64,000 nucleotides of DNA from Rhyacichthys aspro (lineage: Eukaryota > Chordata > Actinopteri > Gobiiformes > Rhyacichthyidae). A model generated the notes under the pieces. That model searched no databases. It saw only the letters and a list, made by a program, of their open reading frames with translations, and was not told where the DNA came from. Within the stretch, counting starts at the first letter, position 1. Each line of letters opens with the position of its first letter. This document shows positions 23,597 to 35,320 of the stretch, piece by piece. The DNA lies in contig CM072159.1 in NCBI GenBank assembly GCA_036850595.1, positions 124,001 through 188,000 on the forward strand, given 5' to 3'. A program made the position numbers and the translations under genes.

Positions 23597-25717
23597 ATGC
23601 TGCACTGTGTTGCTTTTGGTTGTAATTGAAGAGTAACAAGAACCGCGACATACGTCTTCACTGCTTTCCAGGTGATCAAAAGAGGAGATTTGAATGGGCT
23701 AAAGCCTGCAGATAAGCACAGCTTCCCAAGGACCTGCGTTTGTGTTCTCAACATTTCTCTCCTGATGATTTTGAGGCATTTTTTAAGACCACAGCTGTTC
23801 AGGGAGCTAACGGGCAACAACGGTTATAAACCTAGGCTGAAACGTAATGCTGTGCCAACTATTTTCTCACACAAGCCACCTAAACGCCTCAGACTGACAA
23901 GCGTAAACCGCGAAAAAAAAAAAAACGCGAGAGAGAGGAGATGCTAAATGCTCTTCTGGTGGGATGTAAACAATCCACTCCCCCTGTCACAGTGTGAACC
24001 ATCGGACATGACCGTGGACACGGAGCAACCTGAAGACCCAACTTTTGATTTAGTCCTGCCTTCTGTAAATACCCAGTGTTCTCCTAATACCACTGATGCC
24101 ACAACTCAAACAGATGTCAACACATGGGATGCAGCAGTACAGTGTCCGGCAGATGTTCATTACCCGATAACGATGGATCATATATATGCGGTAAAACAGC
24201 TAGAAAAACAATAAGAAGATGATGAATCAAGCGAGGAGAGTCAGCCACAGTTCAGACAGACTGATCCAGAATACAGTGTAAGTTCATGTGAGCCCTCTCA
24301 AAGCACTCAGGAATCACAAGACTCGGCTGATACTCATGGAAAACAGAGTTTTTCTAGTTTTTGAGGAACAGTTAAAACAGTTGATGAAGTTCTGTTTAAT
24401 ATGTGGCTCCTTGATTGTCAAAGAGGAAATGAAAGAGCTCCAAAATGAAGGGCCACAGTTAACACTGGAGCTGTCATGTGTTAATGGCTATAATTACAGA
24501 TGGCAGACTCAGCCTAGAGTGGGACCAAAGGAGCACGTAACCTTCTTCTGGCAGCGTCAGTGTTCTTTAGTGGGATCCACTTTGCTAAATTTGAATGGTT
24601 CTGTGGTAACATAAACATCAAAACAATTAGTGAAGACACATACTCTAAACTGAGGAAGAAGTTTGTGTTTCCTGTGATTGAAAAGGCATGGACAAAGAAA
24701 CAAAGTGCATTAATAACCACAATGAAATCCCAAAAAGCTGTTGTGGTCTGTGGAGATGGCCGGTGCAACTCTTCATGCCACCCGGCTAAATACTGTACGT
24801 GCACCTTTTTAGATTTGCAGAGTCAAAAGGTTGTAGACTTTGAGGGAATTAGCTGCACCCAACTCTCAAGCTCTAATACCATGAAAATCAGGGCTTTAAA
24901 GTAGCTCTTAAAAGCATAGAGGAAAATGAAGTGAAGGTCTCCATCATGTCTACTGACAGACATCCACAAATTGTTAAAGAAATGAGGGTCTGTCAACTAG
25001 AAAAATACCACGAGTGTGATCCGTGGCATGTGGCAAAGGGAGTGTCCAAAAAATTGGCTGCTGCAGCTAAGAGGAAGGAATGTGAAGGCCTGGCAAAGTG
25101 AATTCCTTCTATTATCAACCATTTATGATGTAGTACACAAACCTGTGAGGGTAATGCAGACATTTTCAAAGAGAAGTGGGTGTCAGTAATACATTACGTC
25201 ACCAACCGGCACGACTGGCCAGGGAACAGGCATTATCACGCATGTGCTCATGAACCCCTCGATGAGATGAGTCAGAGAAGTAAGCTTTGGCTAAGGCCAG
25301 GATCTGAGGCCCACGGTTCACTTGTGAAGACTGTAAAAGACTGCTGCCCTGGATCATAACAACAATGCCAACAGGGAACAGGTGAGTGTATGACAACTAC
25401 ACATCTCTGTGTGTATGTTTTTATGTATCTGTTCTATTTTCTGTATTTTAAAGGCAGTATATCAAGATGGGGAGAGTGTTGGTGAGCCCATGTTCACAAT
25501 CTCCTGGAGCAAAGTCCATAAGACATTCAGAGCAAGACCAGTACTTGTTAAGAAGGACTACAGCTACATGATGGACAGGGTGGCAGATGTACTCTCCTCT
25601 GTGTCAAACCAGAACATAGACATAAGAGTAAACAAAACATATATCATGGCTCCGCAAGACAGACCACCCAGAGCACAAATCATTTCTGAGACACAAAGGT
25701 TCTCATGTTTCAAATAG
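23597..25717 (+). pseudogene. Decayed THAP-domain transposase (Kolobok-like)
   Basis: An ATG at 23597 opens MLHCVAFGCN and then stops, but shifted frames continue a THAP zinc finger: IRLHCFPGDQKRRFEWAKAC, then LRLCSQHFSPDDFEAFF, giving the C-x4-C ... C-x2-H pattern and the aromatic core. Downstream pieces include MKFCLICGSLI (24390), AVVVCGDGRCNSSCHPAKY (24740), STDRHPQIVKEM (24945) and DPWHVAKGVSKKL (25018), the order I know from fish Kolobok-type transposases. A last open piece is 25409-25717. Several frameshifts and stops make it a pseudogene. No terminal repeats or TTAA duplication were located. A domesticated THAP gene is less likely given the breaks. Confidence 0.65.
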
Positions 25718-27066
25718 TTGTATATACACATAGAGAATGTTAATTAATTAATTAATTAATAAATACACATTTTTATACTTGGATTCATTTTGTAAATCAT
25801 TTTAATTCAAACAGTAACATTTTTGTATGACAATCCATTTTATTGACCATTATAGCTTTTGATCATGATGAAATTATAAAGTTTAAATACCATTAAAATT
25901 TTCTCCATACCTCATCCACCTCTGCATTATCAATGTCCACATCTGCAAACCCTGTATGAATTCCACTTGGTTCCGGGTAGACTTGTCTTGTTTTGTTCAC
26001 TGCACATGATGGAATAACTCTGCAGATTCTTCTTCCCAGCCAGCCATGCATCCACCATGTGAACTGATGATATGAGGCATATCTATATGACCAGAAAGAT
26101 GGAAAGAAATGGTACTGTACTGTGAACTCTTTGCCTCACAAAGCCATCACATGAAAGACAGAGCCCCATTACAATTGCTGTGCTTCATATGTCGCCACTC
26201 TCTTAAATGTCATGTCAAGTGAAGTAAAATGAAAATTTGAAAAAGACATAATTTTAATCTGATGTTGTGAGATAATGGCTGAGGATGAGATAACGAGATA
26301 ACAAACACAACACTGAACTTTATTTTTTGAGCCCTTCTGCCTTTATATCAAAATGCCAGTGAGGCTTAAGGATTGACATAGGCTTAGCTCTTATGAAATA
26401 TATGACATGTAAAACATTCAAAAATATGTAGGATAAAACTTGTACAAGGGCTGATGTTTTGACTTGCCTGTTGGTGATTTGGTTGAGATGTGGTAGTCCA
26501 GCTCTCTCACGGTCATGGAGGCTTATGAGGGCAGCCCACAAAACATGTGCGTTATGAATACTTGTTTATGTGATTTACTATGTGAAGTATGTGTATCACA
26601 ATACTCTATATTAGAATATGTTTAATCAAGGGTGTACCTTTGAGGTGTAGATTGGTAGGGACATTTTAGGCTGTGGTTTTATGCACAAAGCCAAGAAGAT
26701 TATGACTGCATTTCTATTTCTGAGATATAATATATTATTTGTTTTTAAGCTGTGATTTTTTTTTAGCTATTTAAGGACCATCATGTTTCATTTTCAAAGA
26801 ATTTATTCTCTTACCTAAACCATGCTCTTTTATTTAAAAAAAGTGCTTTAATAGCCATCTATGACAGCTGGCTTGTTGCTTACAAACACACATAGGCTAC
26901 ACATGTCTAATTAATTATTTTAAGTGATCACTCACTCATTCAATACAAACAGATGTCTGTATGTGGTTTAAAATACGTTTGACGTACTGAGTGTGCACCT
27001 GATGAGCTAATATCATAAGTATTGAAATTGAACAGAACTAAATATGCAGCTCTTTACTAACTTACT
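25718..27066. other. Unassigned sequence with TTAA microsatellite
   Basis: A short (TTAA)n run is at 25740-25762. No gene, exon or element end recognised in the rest. Confidence 0.45.
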
Positions 27067-27219
27067 TTGAAGAAAAAGTCATGTCAAGCTAGGACAGGCT
27101 CTACCCCTCTGAGGTGTATATATATTGTGCCTACCTCAAATGACGTCCCTGTGTTTAATCCCCATGCTTACCGTGAACAGCGGCTGATAGAAAGGGCAGC
27201 TCCTGGCAGCAAACACTCT
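27067..27219 (+). other. Open frame running into the assembly gap
   Basis: The 51-codon stretch ends in VFNPHAYREQRLIERAAPG just before the gap. It could be the far N-terminus of the Helitron protein or unrelated. The apparent in-frame join across the gap means nothing, because the gap length is arbitrary. Confidence 0.3.
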
Positions 27220-27319
27220 NNNNNNNNNNNNNNNNNNNNNNNNNNNNNNNNNNNNNNNNNNNNNNNNNNNNNNNNNNNNNNNNNNNNNNNNNNNNNNNNN
27301 NNNNNNNNNNNNNNNNNNN
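27220..27319. other. Assembly gap of exactly 100 N
   Basis: One hundred N is a standard placeholder for a gap of unknown size. It separates the contig holding the left FECH copy from the contig holding the right one, and it cuts off the 5' end of the Helitron. Confidence 0.99.
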
Positions 27320-29478
27320 TGAAACTGAAACGTAAGCTCACATACAAGGGGCATTATGAATATCAGTTTGTAGATAGTATGCAGATAAAAGAAGCATTGC
27401 AATACCTTAAGCATAACAATAAAAATTATAAAGACATAGATTTTAACGATGAGTGGTGTAACCAATTTTGTATAGAACTAGATGACACTAAAGAACCTGT
27501 TAAAGATGATGCTAAAGAAACAGCAGAAACAGAAGTAGATGATGAGCTTCTACATGACAGACAACAACACTGCATGTTTCAGGATACATGTCTTATGCCA
27601 GTTGACATAGGTCAAGAAACACTAGATCAATATTTTGACAATATTTTAAATCTTGCTCCAGCTGAAGGTAACAATCCAGTGAAATTGCTGTCCGATGAGG
27701 AGAATGAAGCCAAAGCTTTCCTGTCTTGTCCCCCAAGGTCGTAACACTTTCCATACTTCAAGACCGCATCGTTTGACATTATCTCGATATCTTAACAACA
27801 GAATTTTACATGCTGATGGCAGATTCGCGCAGAATGTGGAATACATATTTTATGGTCAGTATATGTCTGAAGTGCAGCAGGTTGTGTCGAATGTTTCTAT
27901 AGCCTTACGAAAAGAACAAACAGGTATGGGTCCAGACGGAAAGTTCCAAAAGTGATCATCAATCTCTAAAAGACTTGTTAGAGTTTGACGATGGGTATCG
28001 TTTTTTGAAACCTATAAGAGGTACTCCAGCTTTCTGGCAGACGGCACAAAAAGACTTGATAGCGTGTGTGCGCCAGCTTGGTATTCCGACGTGGTTTTGT
28101 TCATTCAGCTCAGCTGATCTGCGATGGAATAGTCTCCTTGACACAATATTAAAACAGCAGGGTAGAACACAGTCATTTAATGATTTAGACTGGGCAGAGA
28201 TGTGATCTTTTTGACGTAATCCTGTGACTGCAGCGCGAATGTTTGATTTCCGTTGGCACTGCTTTTGAGAGATGTTCTTATGTCCCATCTCAGCCTATTG
28301 GAAAGATAATTGATTACTTCTATCGGGTGGAGTTTCAGCAACGTGGTTCACCACATGTTCATTGTCTGTTTTGGATAGAAAATGCACCCAAAATTGATGA
28401 GCAGAAAGATGAAGAGGTAGTTCAATTTATTGATAAGTACATTACTTGTGAAATACCCACAAAAGATAAGGAACTTTTAGACATTGTTACATCTGTGCAG
28501 CAACATTCTAAGCGACACTCCAAAACATGCAAAAAAAATAAAACTGTGTGTCGTTTCAACTTCCCCGACCAGTATCAATGCGCATTTATTAAGAAAATAG
28601 ACCTAAGCCAAAATGTCGTAAGTGTGATGAAAACATAAAAGATGCTAGATGCACATGTCTTATTGTTCATCCTGATGTAATGACTAGAGAATGTGCTGTA
28701 GAGATTATGACTGCTATTAAGGAGGCACTTAAAAATGATAATAACCCTTGTGATAGTGTACAGAGTTTGTTTGCATCTGTAGGAATTACTCAGGAAATTT
28801 TGAGCGACGCATACAAACGTCTTGGAGGTCACACTCATGTTGTTTTAAAGAGAGAGATCAATGAGGTTTGGATCAACCAATATAACAAACAGTTGCTGAA
28901 GTGTTGGAATGCGAATATGGACATTCAGTTTGTAGTTGATGCATGGGCGTGTATTGTTTATATTATTTCTTATATCTCCAAGGCGGAGAAAGAAATGGGT
29001 TTGTTGTTAGGCAATGCACAAAAACGTCAAAGGGAATGTCAGCGCAAAGAGGCAATGAAAAAGTTAGGCGGTGTTTATCTACATAACCGTGATGTGTCTG
29101 CTCAGGAAGCCGTGTACCGACTTACAAACATGCACCTCAAGGAATTTTCACGAAAAGTAGTTTTGTACCACCGGGGATAATATAGTAAAGATGAGTAAAC
29201 CCATTAGTGAACTGAATCAAGCAACTACCACAGATGACATGTGGATGACCAATATAATTGACCGATATACAAATAGGCCCATCAACAGTACTTTTAATGG
29301 CATGTGTATGGCCACATTTGCGTCTGAATATCGCGTCCTTACCAAAAATGAAAAAAGTAAAAATCCCATTCAGCTGCAGAATTCATTCGGTACGATTACT
29401 AAACGAACACGAACCAAACCCATGCAGTCGTTAGGTATGCAAGATTTTCAGAAAATAAAAATCCTGAACTATTTTATC
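27320..29478 (+). pseudogene. Helitron Rep (HUH nuclease) region, frameshifted
   Basis: Helitron Rep nicks and joins DNA ends in rolling-circle transposition. Five broken plus-strand pieces follow one another: 27320-27742 (N-terminal part), 27695-27955 (RPHRLTLSRYLNNRILHADG, Helitron-like N domain), 27975-28205 (FLKPIRGTPAFW), 28243-28638 and 28680-29180, then 29191-29508. The HUH motif is HVH at 28354-28362 within RGSPHVHCLFW. The tyrosine motif CIVYIISYISK has Tyr at 28959 and 28971. Stops at 27742, 27955, 28204 and 28638 and shifts between pieces show the protein cannot be made from this copy unless the assembly has errors. Confidence 0.88.
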
Positions 29479-29479
29479 A

Positions 29480-30532
29480 ATGTTTGCTTCAAATGTTTTG
29501 CCATATAGACTTACCGAAGACCTGAAACCGCGGGACTATGAAACCTATGAACAGTTTTATGAGAATGGTATTGTGCGCTTGGATAATGGATCATTTCATT
29601 CAGTCAAGTTAGTTGTTAGTTCGAATAGAAGTAAATTTGAAGTTGAAGAACAAGACTTGGATGAGATCCAAGAGAAAATGGACTGTGATGAAATATTAGA
29701 AGACGCGTGGTGTTTGCTTTGTCCCGAGCAGGAGGTTGAACGATTAGAGGCTCAAGAGGAACACAGAGACAGACAACAGGGAGAGGATAACTCTGAGGAT
29801 GTGCAAGTAGCTAATATTCCAGATTTAGGTATTAGGAATGAGGAAATTTATCACATAGAAAAAACAAATAACATCTGTCGACAAGAGGGTCTGGCATTAA
29901 TCAGATCCTTGAATGAACTCCAGCTGGCCGTTTTTTACAAAATAAGACAATGGTGTTTAGACAAAGTTGCAGGTCAAAACCCAGAACCGCTACATGTCTT
30001 TGTAACTGGTGGTGCAGGTACAGGGAAAAGTCACCTGATTAGAGCGATTCATTATGAGGTAACTCGTTTGTTGTCACCCATTTGCCGTCATCCCGATAAT
30101 GTGAGTATTTTGTTAACGGCGCCTACAGGGATAGCAGCTTATAATTTGCAAGCAGCTACTATCCACTCTACATTCAGCATCGGTAAAGATATTCGCCTCC
30201 CCTATACACCGCTGGGTGAGGAGAAGCTAAATTCATTGCGCGCCAAATACGTAGATCTCCACATCGTTATAATAGATGAAATATCAATGGTTCACCACAA
30301 ATTATTAGCTTACATCCACGGTAGATTGCGGCAGATTAAGCAAACAGGTGACTTTTCCCCATTTGGAAATGTTAGTATAATAGGTGTTGGAGATTTCTTC
30401 CAGTTATCTCCAGTCAAAGGTAAAGCTCTGCATGTAGATGAACTAGGTGTTAACTTTTGGAATAATTTATTTAAGATTGTGGAGCTCAAAACTATAGTTA
30501 GGCAAAAGATACCACCTTTGCACAGTTGTTAA
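29480..30532 (+). pseudogene. Helitron PIF1-type helicase, N-terminal part
   Basis: The 350-codon frame begins with the Rep C-terminal linker (LPYRLTEDLKPRDYETYEQF). The superfamily 1 helicase follows: Walker A GGAGTGKS at residues 177-184, TAPTGIAAYNL, Walker B IIDEIS with Asp-Glu at residues 266-267, and GVGDFFQLSPV. It ends early near 30510 by a frameshift after TIVRQK; the next piece continues the same protein from about 30512 in another frame. PIF1-type helicases unwind the strand displaced during Helitron movement. One more base at the junction would be expected in an active relative. Confidence 0.9.
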
Positions 30533-30563
30533 ACCGGTTAAGGACACACCCAAAGGGACACCC

Positions 30564-32000
30564 ATGCTTAAAAGCGATATAGAAATGCTCAAACAGCGTG
30601 AAACTGGCGAAGAGTCGTGCGAACTATATATTTTCCCCACAAACCAACAAGTTTATGAGCACAATCTTTATCAGCTCAAAATGGTTTGTCCCGATTACGA
30701 AGAAATTTATGCACAAGATTTCGGTTATGATAAAAAGACAGGCAAATTAATCGAATTAGATAGTCAACTTACTAAAACAAAGCATACAAATTTGCTAGAA
30801 ACCCTTCCAATTGGCGTTAACGCTCGAGTTATGCTTTGTAAAAATATAGATGTAGCTGACGGGTTAGTTAATGGGGTTTGTGGCACCGTTACACACATAG
30901 AAAATCCCAATAGAAAGAGGCTTCCTGTTGCAATTTATGTTAGATTTGATGATCTTAGGGTTGGCGAACATAAAAGGAAGCGCACACGTACCCCAGCAGA
31001 TCTGACCGGTTCCACTCGCGTAGAACCTGATGAAGAACAGGCTAATAAGAGAGGAGAAAAGCGTCGACAATTTCCTCTTAAACTCGCTTGGGCCTGTACT
31101 GTCCACAAAGTACAGGGTATTACTGTTGATAAAGCTGTGGTGTCCCTCAAAAAGGTATTTGCCGCGGGTCAGGCGTATGTGGCCTTAAGTCGGGTTAGAA
31201 GTTTAGAAGGGTTAACTATTCAGGATTTTAATCAAAAGGCCATATACTGCAATGATAGTATTAAAAATGCTTTAGAGAGCATGCCTCCTTTCATGGTTGA
31301 AAGTAGGTCCTTGCACAGACATGAGGAACACATTTTTACTGTGTTTTTCATGAATGTGCAAGGTTTGGCAAGACATGTTTCGGATTTGGCCTCATGTGTG
31401 CAGCATTTGCAGCCTAACTGCATTGCTGTTGCAGAGACATGGCTATTGGCAGAGTCATCAATTCAAACAGTCCAAATTGAGGGTTATAGGTTCCATAGTT
31501 GTCCCCGAAGTATAGCGTATCAGGGTAGTAAACATCCGGCATTAATTAGTTTACAGGGTCAACAACACGGTGGAGTTGGCTTGTACTGCGAAGAAAAGGT
31601 TAACTATGAGGTCACAGTACCAGATTTTAATTTGGAGTGTATAGTCTATAACTTTGTTCCACACCAAATTTTAGTGGCAGCCATTTACCGTCCACCATCT
31701 TACCCCATGTCTCTGTTTAAGTACAATGTGGAACTGCTATTGAATTGGCTTAGTTTACGTAGTCAGACTGTTGCCTTGGTGGGAGATTTTAATGACGACA
31801 TACTGAAATCTTCAAATTTCTGCAAATTTATGATAGAAAAAGGGTATGCACAGTATGTCACATCTCCCACAACAGAGAAGGGGACATTAATAGATCATTT
31901 TTATGTCAAATCAACCCAATTTGATATTGATTTGATGGTAGTGCCAACATACTTTAGTGATCATGAAGGGGTTCTGTGTTCTTTTAAGCATAGACATTAA
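30564..32000 (+). CDS. Helitron helicase C-terminus fused to an EEP endonuclease
   Basis: A 478-codon open frame. Residues 1-240 are the helicase C-terminal half, with HKVQGIT at 181-187 and YVALSRVRSLEGL after it. Residues about 255-478 form an endonuclease/exonuclease/phosphatase (APE-like) domain: MNVQGL at 263, catalytic-type Glu 291 in AETWL, GDFND at 407-411, and SDH at 465-467. This fusion marks the Helentron/Helitron2 type known from fish. The domain keeps all motif residues I looked for, although the upstream parts are broken. The start given is the first ATG after the upstream frameshift, not the true start of the protein. Confidence 0.9.
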   Translation: MLKSDIEMLKQRETGEESCELYIFPTNQQVYEHNLYQLKMVCPDYEEIYAQDFGYDKKTGKLIELDSQLTKTKHTNLLETLPIGVNARVMLCKNIDVADGLVNGVCGTVTHIENPNRKRLPVAIYVRFDDLRVGEHKRKRTRTPADLTGSTRVEPDEEQANKRGEKRRQFPLKLAWACTVHKVQGITVDKAVVSLKKVFAAGQAYVALSRVRSLEGLTIQDFNQKAIYCNDSIKNALESMPPFMVESRSLHRHEEHIFTVFFMNVQGLARHVSDLASCVQHLQPNCIAVAETWLLAESSIQTVQIEGYRFHSCPRSIAYQGSKHPALISLQGQQHGGVGLYCEEKVNYEVTVPDFNLECIVYNFVPHQILVAAIYRPPSYPMSLFKYNVELLLNWLSLRSQTVALVGDFNDDILKSSNFCKFMIEKGYAQYVTSPTTEKGTLIDHFYVKSTQFDIDLMVVPTYFSDHEGVLCSFKHRH

Positions 32001-32735
32001 CAAACTGCAATTAAATATGGTTCAAATTGGCAACAGGCCAGCTGTGTGAGTTCATCATCTTTCCATCAGAGTCGAGTTTTATGAAATTATAGAATATAAA
32101 ACTTGTTTGTTTTTATTATCGGCTTTAGTTCAGTTTTGACTGTGGATATTATGTGTTTAGGGAAACTGTAGTTTGTCGAGGCAGATTGTTGTTGGTTGTT
32201 CAGTGGACTGCTATTTGTTCATTTCTGTTGATAGATGTGGCTTGATTGTAGGCGTGGCTGTGGCTATTTTGTGTGTTTTGGGCGACATCTTTGTGCTTTG
32301 TGTTAAAATTTGTGGAGGCAGTTGTTAGAATTTGAGTGTAATTTTATGTGTTTATTCCAATTTATGTGTGTGGATATTGAATGAGATGGGGACATAAGCT
32401 GCTATGGTTCTTCTATGTCTGTGGAGGCAGTTTGTTGTGTTTGATACTGTGAATTCTCCATTGTTAGTTTTTTGTAGTTTTGACTTATAGCCATTTTGTG
32501 TGTTATGATGTGGAGGCAGTTTGTTGTTGGTTTTGAGTGACGTATAGCTATTTTACATTTTCAGAAAATATCTTAGTGCCTTACTGTATATGTGCTTTAT
32601 GATGTTTGTTGTATTAACAGTCTTTTCTTTTTTCATCAGAGTGATTGAGATCATGGAGACCTTTTGGCTGTCTCCTGCTCCTTTTGCTGGGAAAAAAAAG
32701 TAGCTTTTTCAACTGTATTGTTGTAATGTGATTTA
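32001..32735 (+). other. Helitron 3' noncoding region with spaced GGAGGCAGTTTGTTG repeats
   Basis: After the stop codon no further gene is seen. Related phrases GAGGCAGATTGTTGTTGG, GGAGGCAGTTGTTAG, GGAGGCAGTTTGTTGTG and GGAGGCAGTTTGTTGTTGG occur near 32178, 32312, 32421 and 32512, roughly 90-130 bp apart. They look like a decayed tandem array. A 3' CTRR end with hairpin could not be fixed. Confidence 0.55.
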
Positions 32736-32748
32736 TTGTTGTCCTGCA

Positions 32749-32818
32749 GTCTCTCTCTCTCTCTCCCTCCCTCCCTCTCTCTCTCTCCCTCCCTCTCTCC
32801 CTCCCTCCCTCTCTCTGG
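32749..32818. repeat. CT/CCCT microsatellite
   Basis: A 70-bp run of CTCTCT and CCCTCC blocks. Open frames across it are artefacts of the repeat. Confidence 0.95.
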
Positions 32819-32925
32819 TCGAGGCAGACGACCACTCCCCTTGAGCCTGGGTCTGTCAGAGGTTTCTTCCGTTAAAGGGAGTTTTTCCTCTCCGCTGTTG
32901 CCAAGTGCTTGCTCAAGGACTAGTT
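32819..32925. repeat. Widespread teleost repeat segment
   Basis: CGAGGCAGACGACC, GAGGTTTCTTCCGTTAAAGG, GAGTTTTTCCTCTCCGCTG and CCAAGTGCTTGCTCA occur in order. I know this string of phrases as a high-copy fish repeat of uncertain class. It may be a separate insertion or part of the Helitron tail. Confidence 0.55.
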
Positions 32926-33157
32926 AGTTTAGAATTCAACAATCAAAATAAGCAAACATAATAATATATAATTAATACATGTAAAATAGACCCCACTTCT
33001 AATTAAAATAGTGCTTGCAAACTAGTTAGTTTAGACTGCAACTATGATTGATAGTGTATGATAGTTTGTTTACAGTTCAACAATTAGAAATTACATAAAC
33101 ATAATATAATATACATTTAAAATAGATCCTACTTCTAATAAAAATAGTGCTTTCCCA
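32910..33157. repeat. Imperfect tandem duplication of about 145 bp
   Basis: TTCAACAATC...ATAAACATAATATAAT-type sequence followed by AAAATAGAYCCYACTTCTAA and ATAGTGCTT occurs at 32930-33015 and again at 33075-33157, with scattered differences. Confidence 0.75.
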
Positions 33158-34135
33158 ACAATAGGTTTACAGATCAGTGTTTATAATATAATTATAAGTA
33201 TCAAACTGTATTAGTATATTGCCTATATGTAAATGCAAGTTTTCTAATATTTATTTATTTTTACACATTTACTGTCTAAAATTGTTGGTCAATTTCACAT
33301 TTATAAACTAACCTTTGATCATTATTTTTGTCGTTTATTAATTACATTTTTTTATTGTTTAATCAGCATTTAACATGTCTACTATCAGATTTTCTATTTG
33401 CTGTATTATCTGATTATCCTGTATTATTTATCTAGTAGACCAAATAATAATAAGACAGAATTTAAATAAACTCAGTGCTTTATTAAATTATATTTGTGTC
33501 CTTGTTTTCTGTAAGTTGTGTTCCACGTGTTCTTATTCAATCATAGTACACTGTAATGTATTAGTGTAATAGTGGGCAACCTCCAAATTTTATGGACTTA
33601 AGAGTGAAGAATGTCTTGATATGATAACTCAAAAACTGTAATTATTGCCTGAAAAAGAAAACTGATTTCACTTTGTTATAAGGTTTACCATTGCTATGCA
33701 TGATATATTTAAAGTGAAAAAATATAATTGTATTTTTCAGGGTAAGGTTAATAAAATAATATTCTATTTGTAAGGGAACTGTTAGCTATGTAATTTGTTT
33801 CATTATTTTTGAAAATGTACATAAAATGCAAAAACATTATGGTAAAAGTGTATTTCCTATTATTCATTGTGTCACAGCACTTCTTTTTACTGATTGACTG
33901 TAAAGTAAAAAAAATATGCTGCATGTTTCTCGTTTTTTAAAATAAATACATTTTATTTTTCCATATTTAGTATATTTAGAGTAGATGGTAAATTTTTCAG
34001 TAACACTTTAGTTTACAGCCTGGTTCTTCATGGTTACTTGTGGTGTAATTGCACGGTAAGTAATCTTATACGTAGTGGTAATCTTTAACAATATTGCTAA
34101 TGTGTTTTATGCCTAGTCAAGCTGATGTTTTGCAT
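33158..34135. other. AT-rich sequence, nothing recognised
   Basis: No gene, terminal repeat or tandem unit could be supported here. Confidence 0.45.
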
Positions 34136-35320
34136 GGCTTAGTACCAGTATTTTCAGGGGAACGTATCGATATTGCGGCTTAACACCGATATTTCTGAAA
34201 ATGTCTATTTTTGGAAAAAAAAAAATTCAGAAAAGTTGATATTTCGATATTTTTGTTAAAATCAAAATATCAGCAATTTTCCCAAACATCGAAATATCGT
34301 ATATCGTATGAAAACATTGAAATAATTTAAGAAAATATTGATATTTTCAGCATTATCAATATTTCTCAAAAATATCGAAATATGGATATTTAACAAAAAT
34401 ATTGAATATCGTTTTTTATCATTAAATATCAAAATATCAATATTTTCAGAAGAAATATTAAAATATTGACGTTTAGAAATAAATACCCAAATGTAGATTT
34501 TTTGATATTTCCCGAAAATATTAAAATATCGAAATATCAATATTTTTGAAATATCAAAATACCAATATTTTTCAATATTTTAAGAAATATCAAAATATCG
34601 ATATATTTGATATATAAATATGTCGATATTTAGAGATCATATGTAAAAATATTGTAAGAAAAATGATCGAAACATAGATATTTTCGCTCAAAATCAATAT
34701 CAGCAACAAAACATAGATATTTTGACAATTACGTTATTTTCGATTTTGATCAAAATGGTGATATTTTTGAGAAATTTTGATATTTCAATATTGATCGGTA
34801 AATGTCGATACTTAGATATCGATATTTCTAATATCAATCTTTTGAAATTTACAAAAAATATTATATGAAGTTTTAAAATATGTATAAATTAAACAAAAAT
34901 GAAAATTACTTCTGAATACATTTTGAAGTAAGTATATTATATATTGAACTATACATATTCATATTTAAATGTTTATCAAAATATTTATATTTTCATATAA
35001 TATGAAATTCTCAATAAATATTTAATATAAACCAATGATTAAATAAACAATAAATACATTGATCATCCGATATTTCAAGTTTTTTTAATTCGTTCAGCAT
35101 TGATATTTTGGTGTTTTCAATTAAAATTGTCATCTCAATATGTAAATTATTATACCAAGTTGTTAAATAAAGTGTTTTTGATAGGCATTTATATTTTGAC
35201 ATTTATATTTATTGAAATATTGATATTTTCAATAAATATGGATATTTCAAAAACATTGATATTACAATATTATATTAACATTTGATTAAAATATTGATAA
35301 ACAAATAAAATCTAATAAAC
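34136..35320. repeat. AT-rich field of GATATT/AATATC motifs
   Basis: For about 1.2 kb the motifs GATATTT, AAATATC, TCGATATT and AATATTGATATT recur every few bases in both orientations, without a fixed period. Because the core is self-complementary, many short hairpins are possible. Open frames here (for example 34262-34540) are only low-complexity shadows. Confidence 0.8.

Noticed and set aside
27067..27744. A single 225-codon protein across the N gap
   Set aside because: The frame is joined only through 100 placeholder bases, so continuity is not evidence.
32614..32927. Ser/Leu/Pro- and Arg/Glu-rich frames
   Set aside because: They translate a CT-rich microsatellite.
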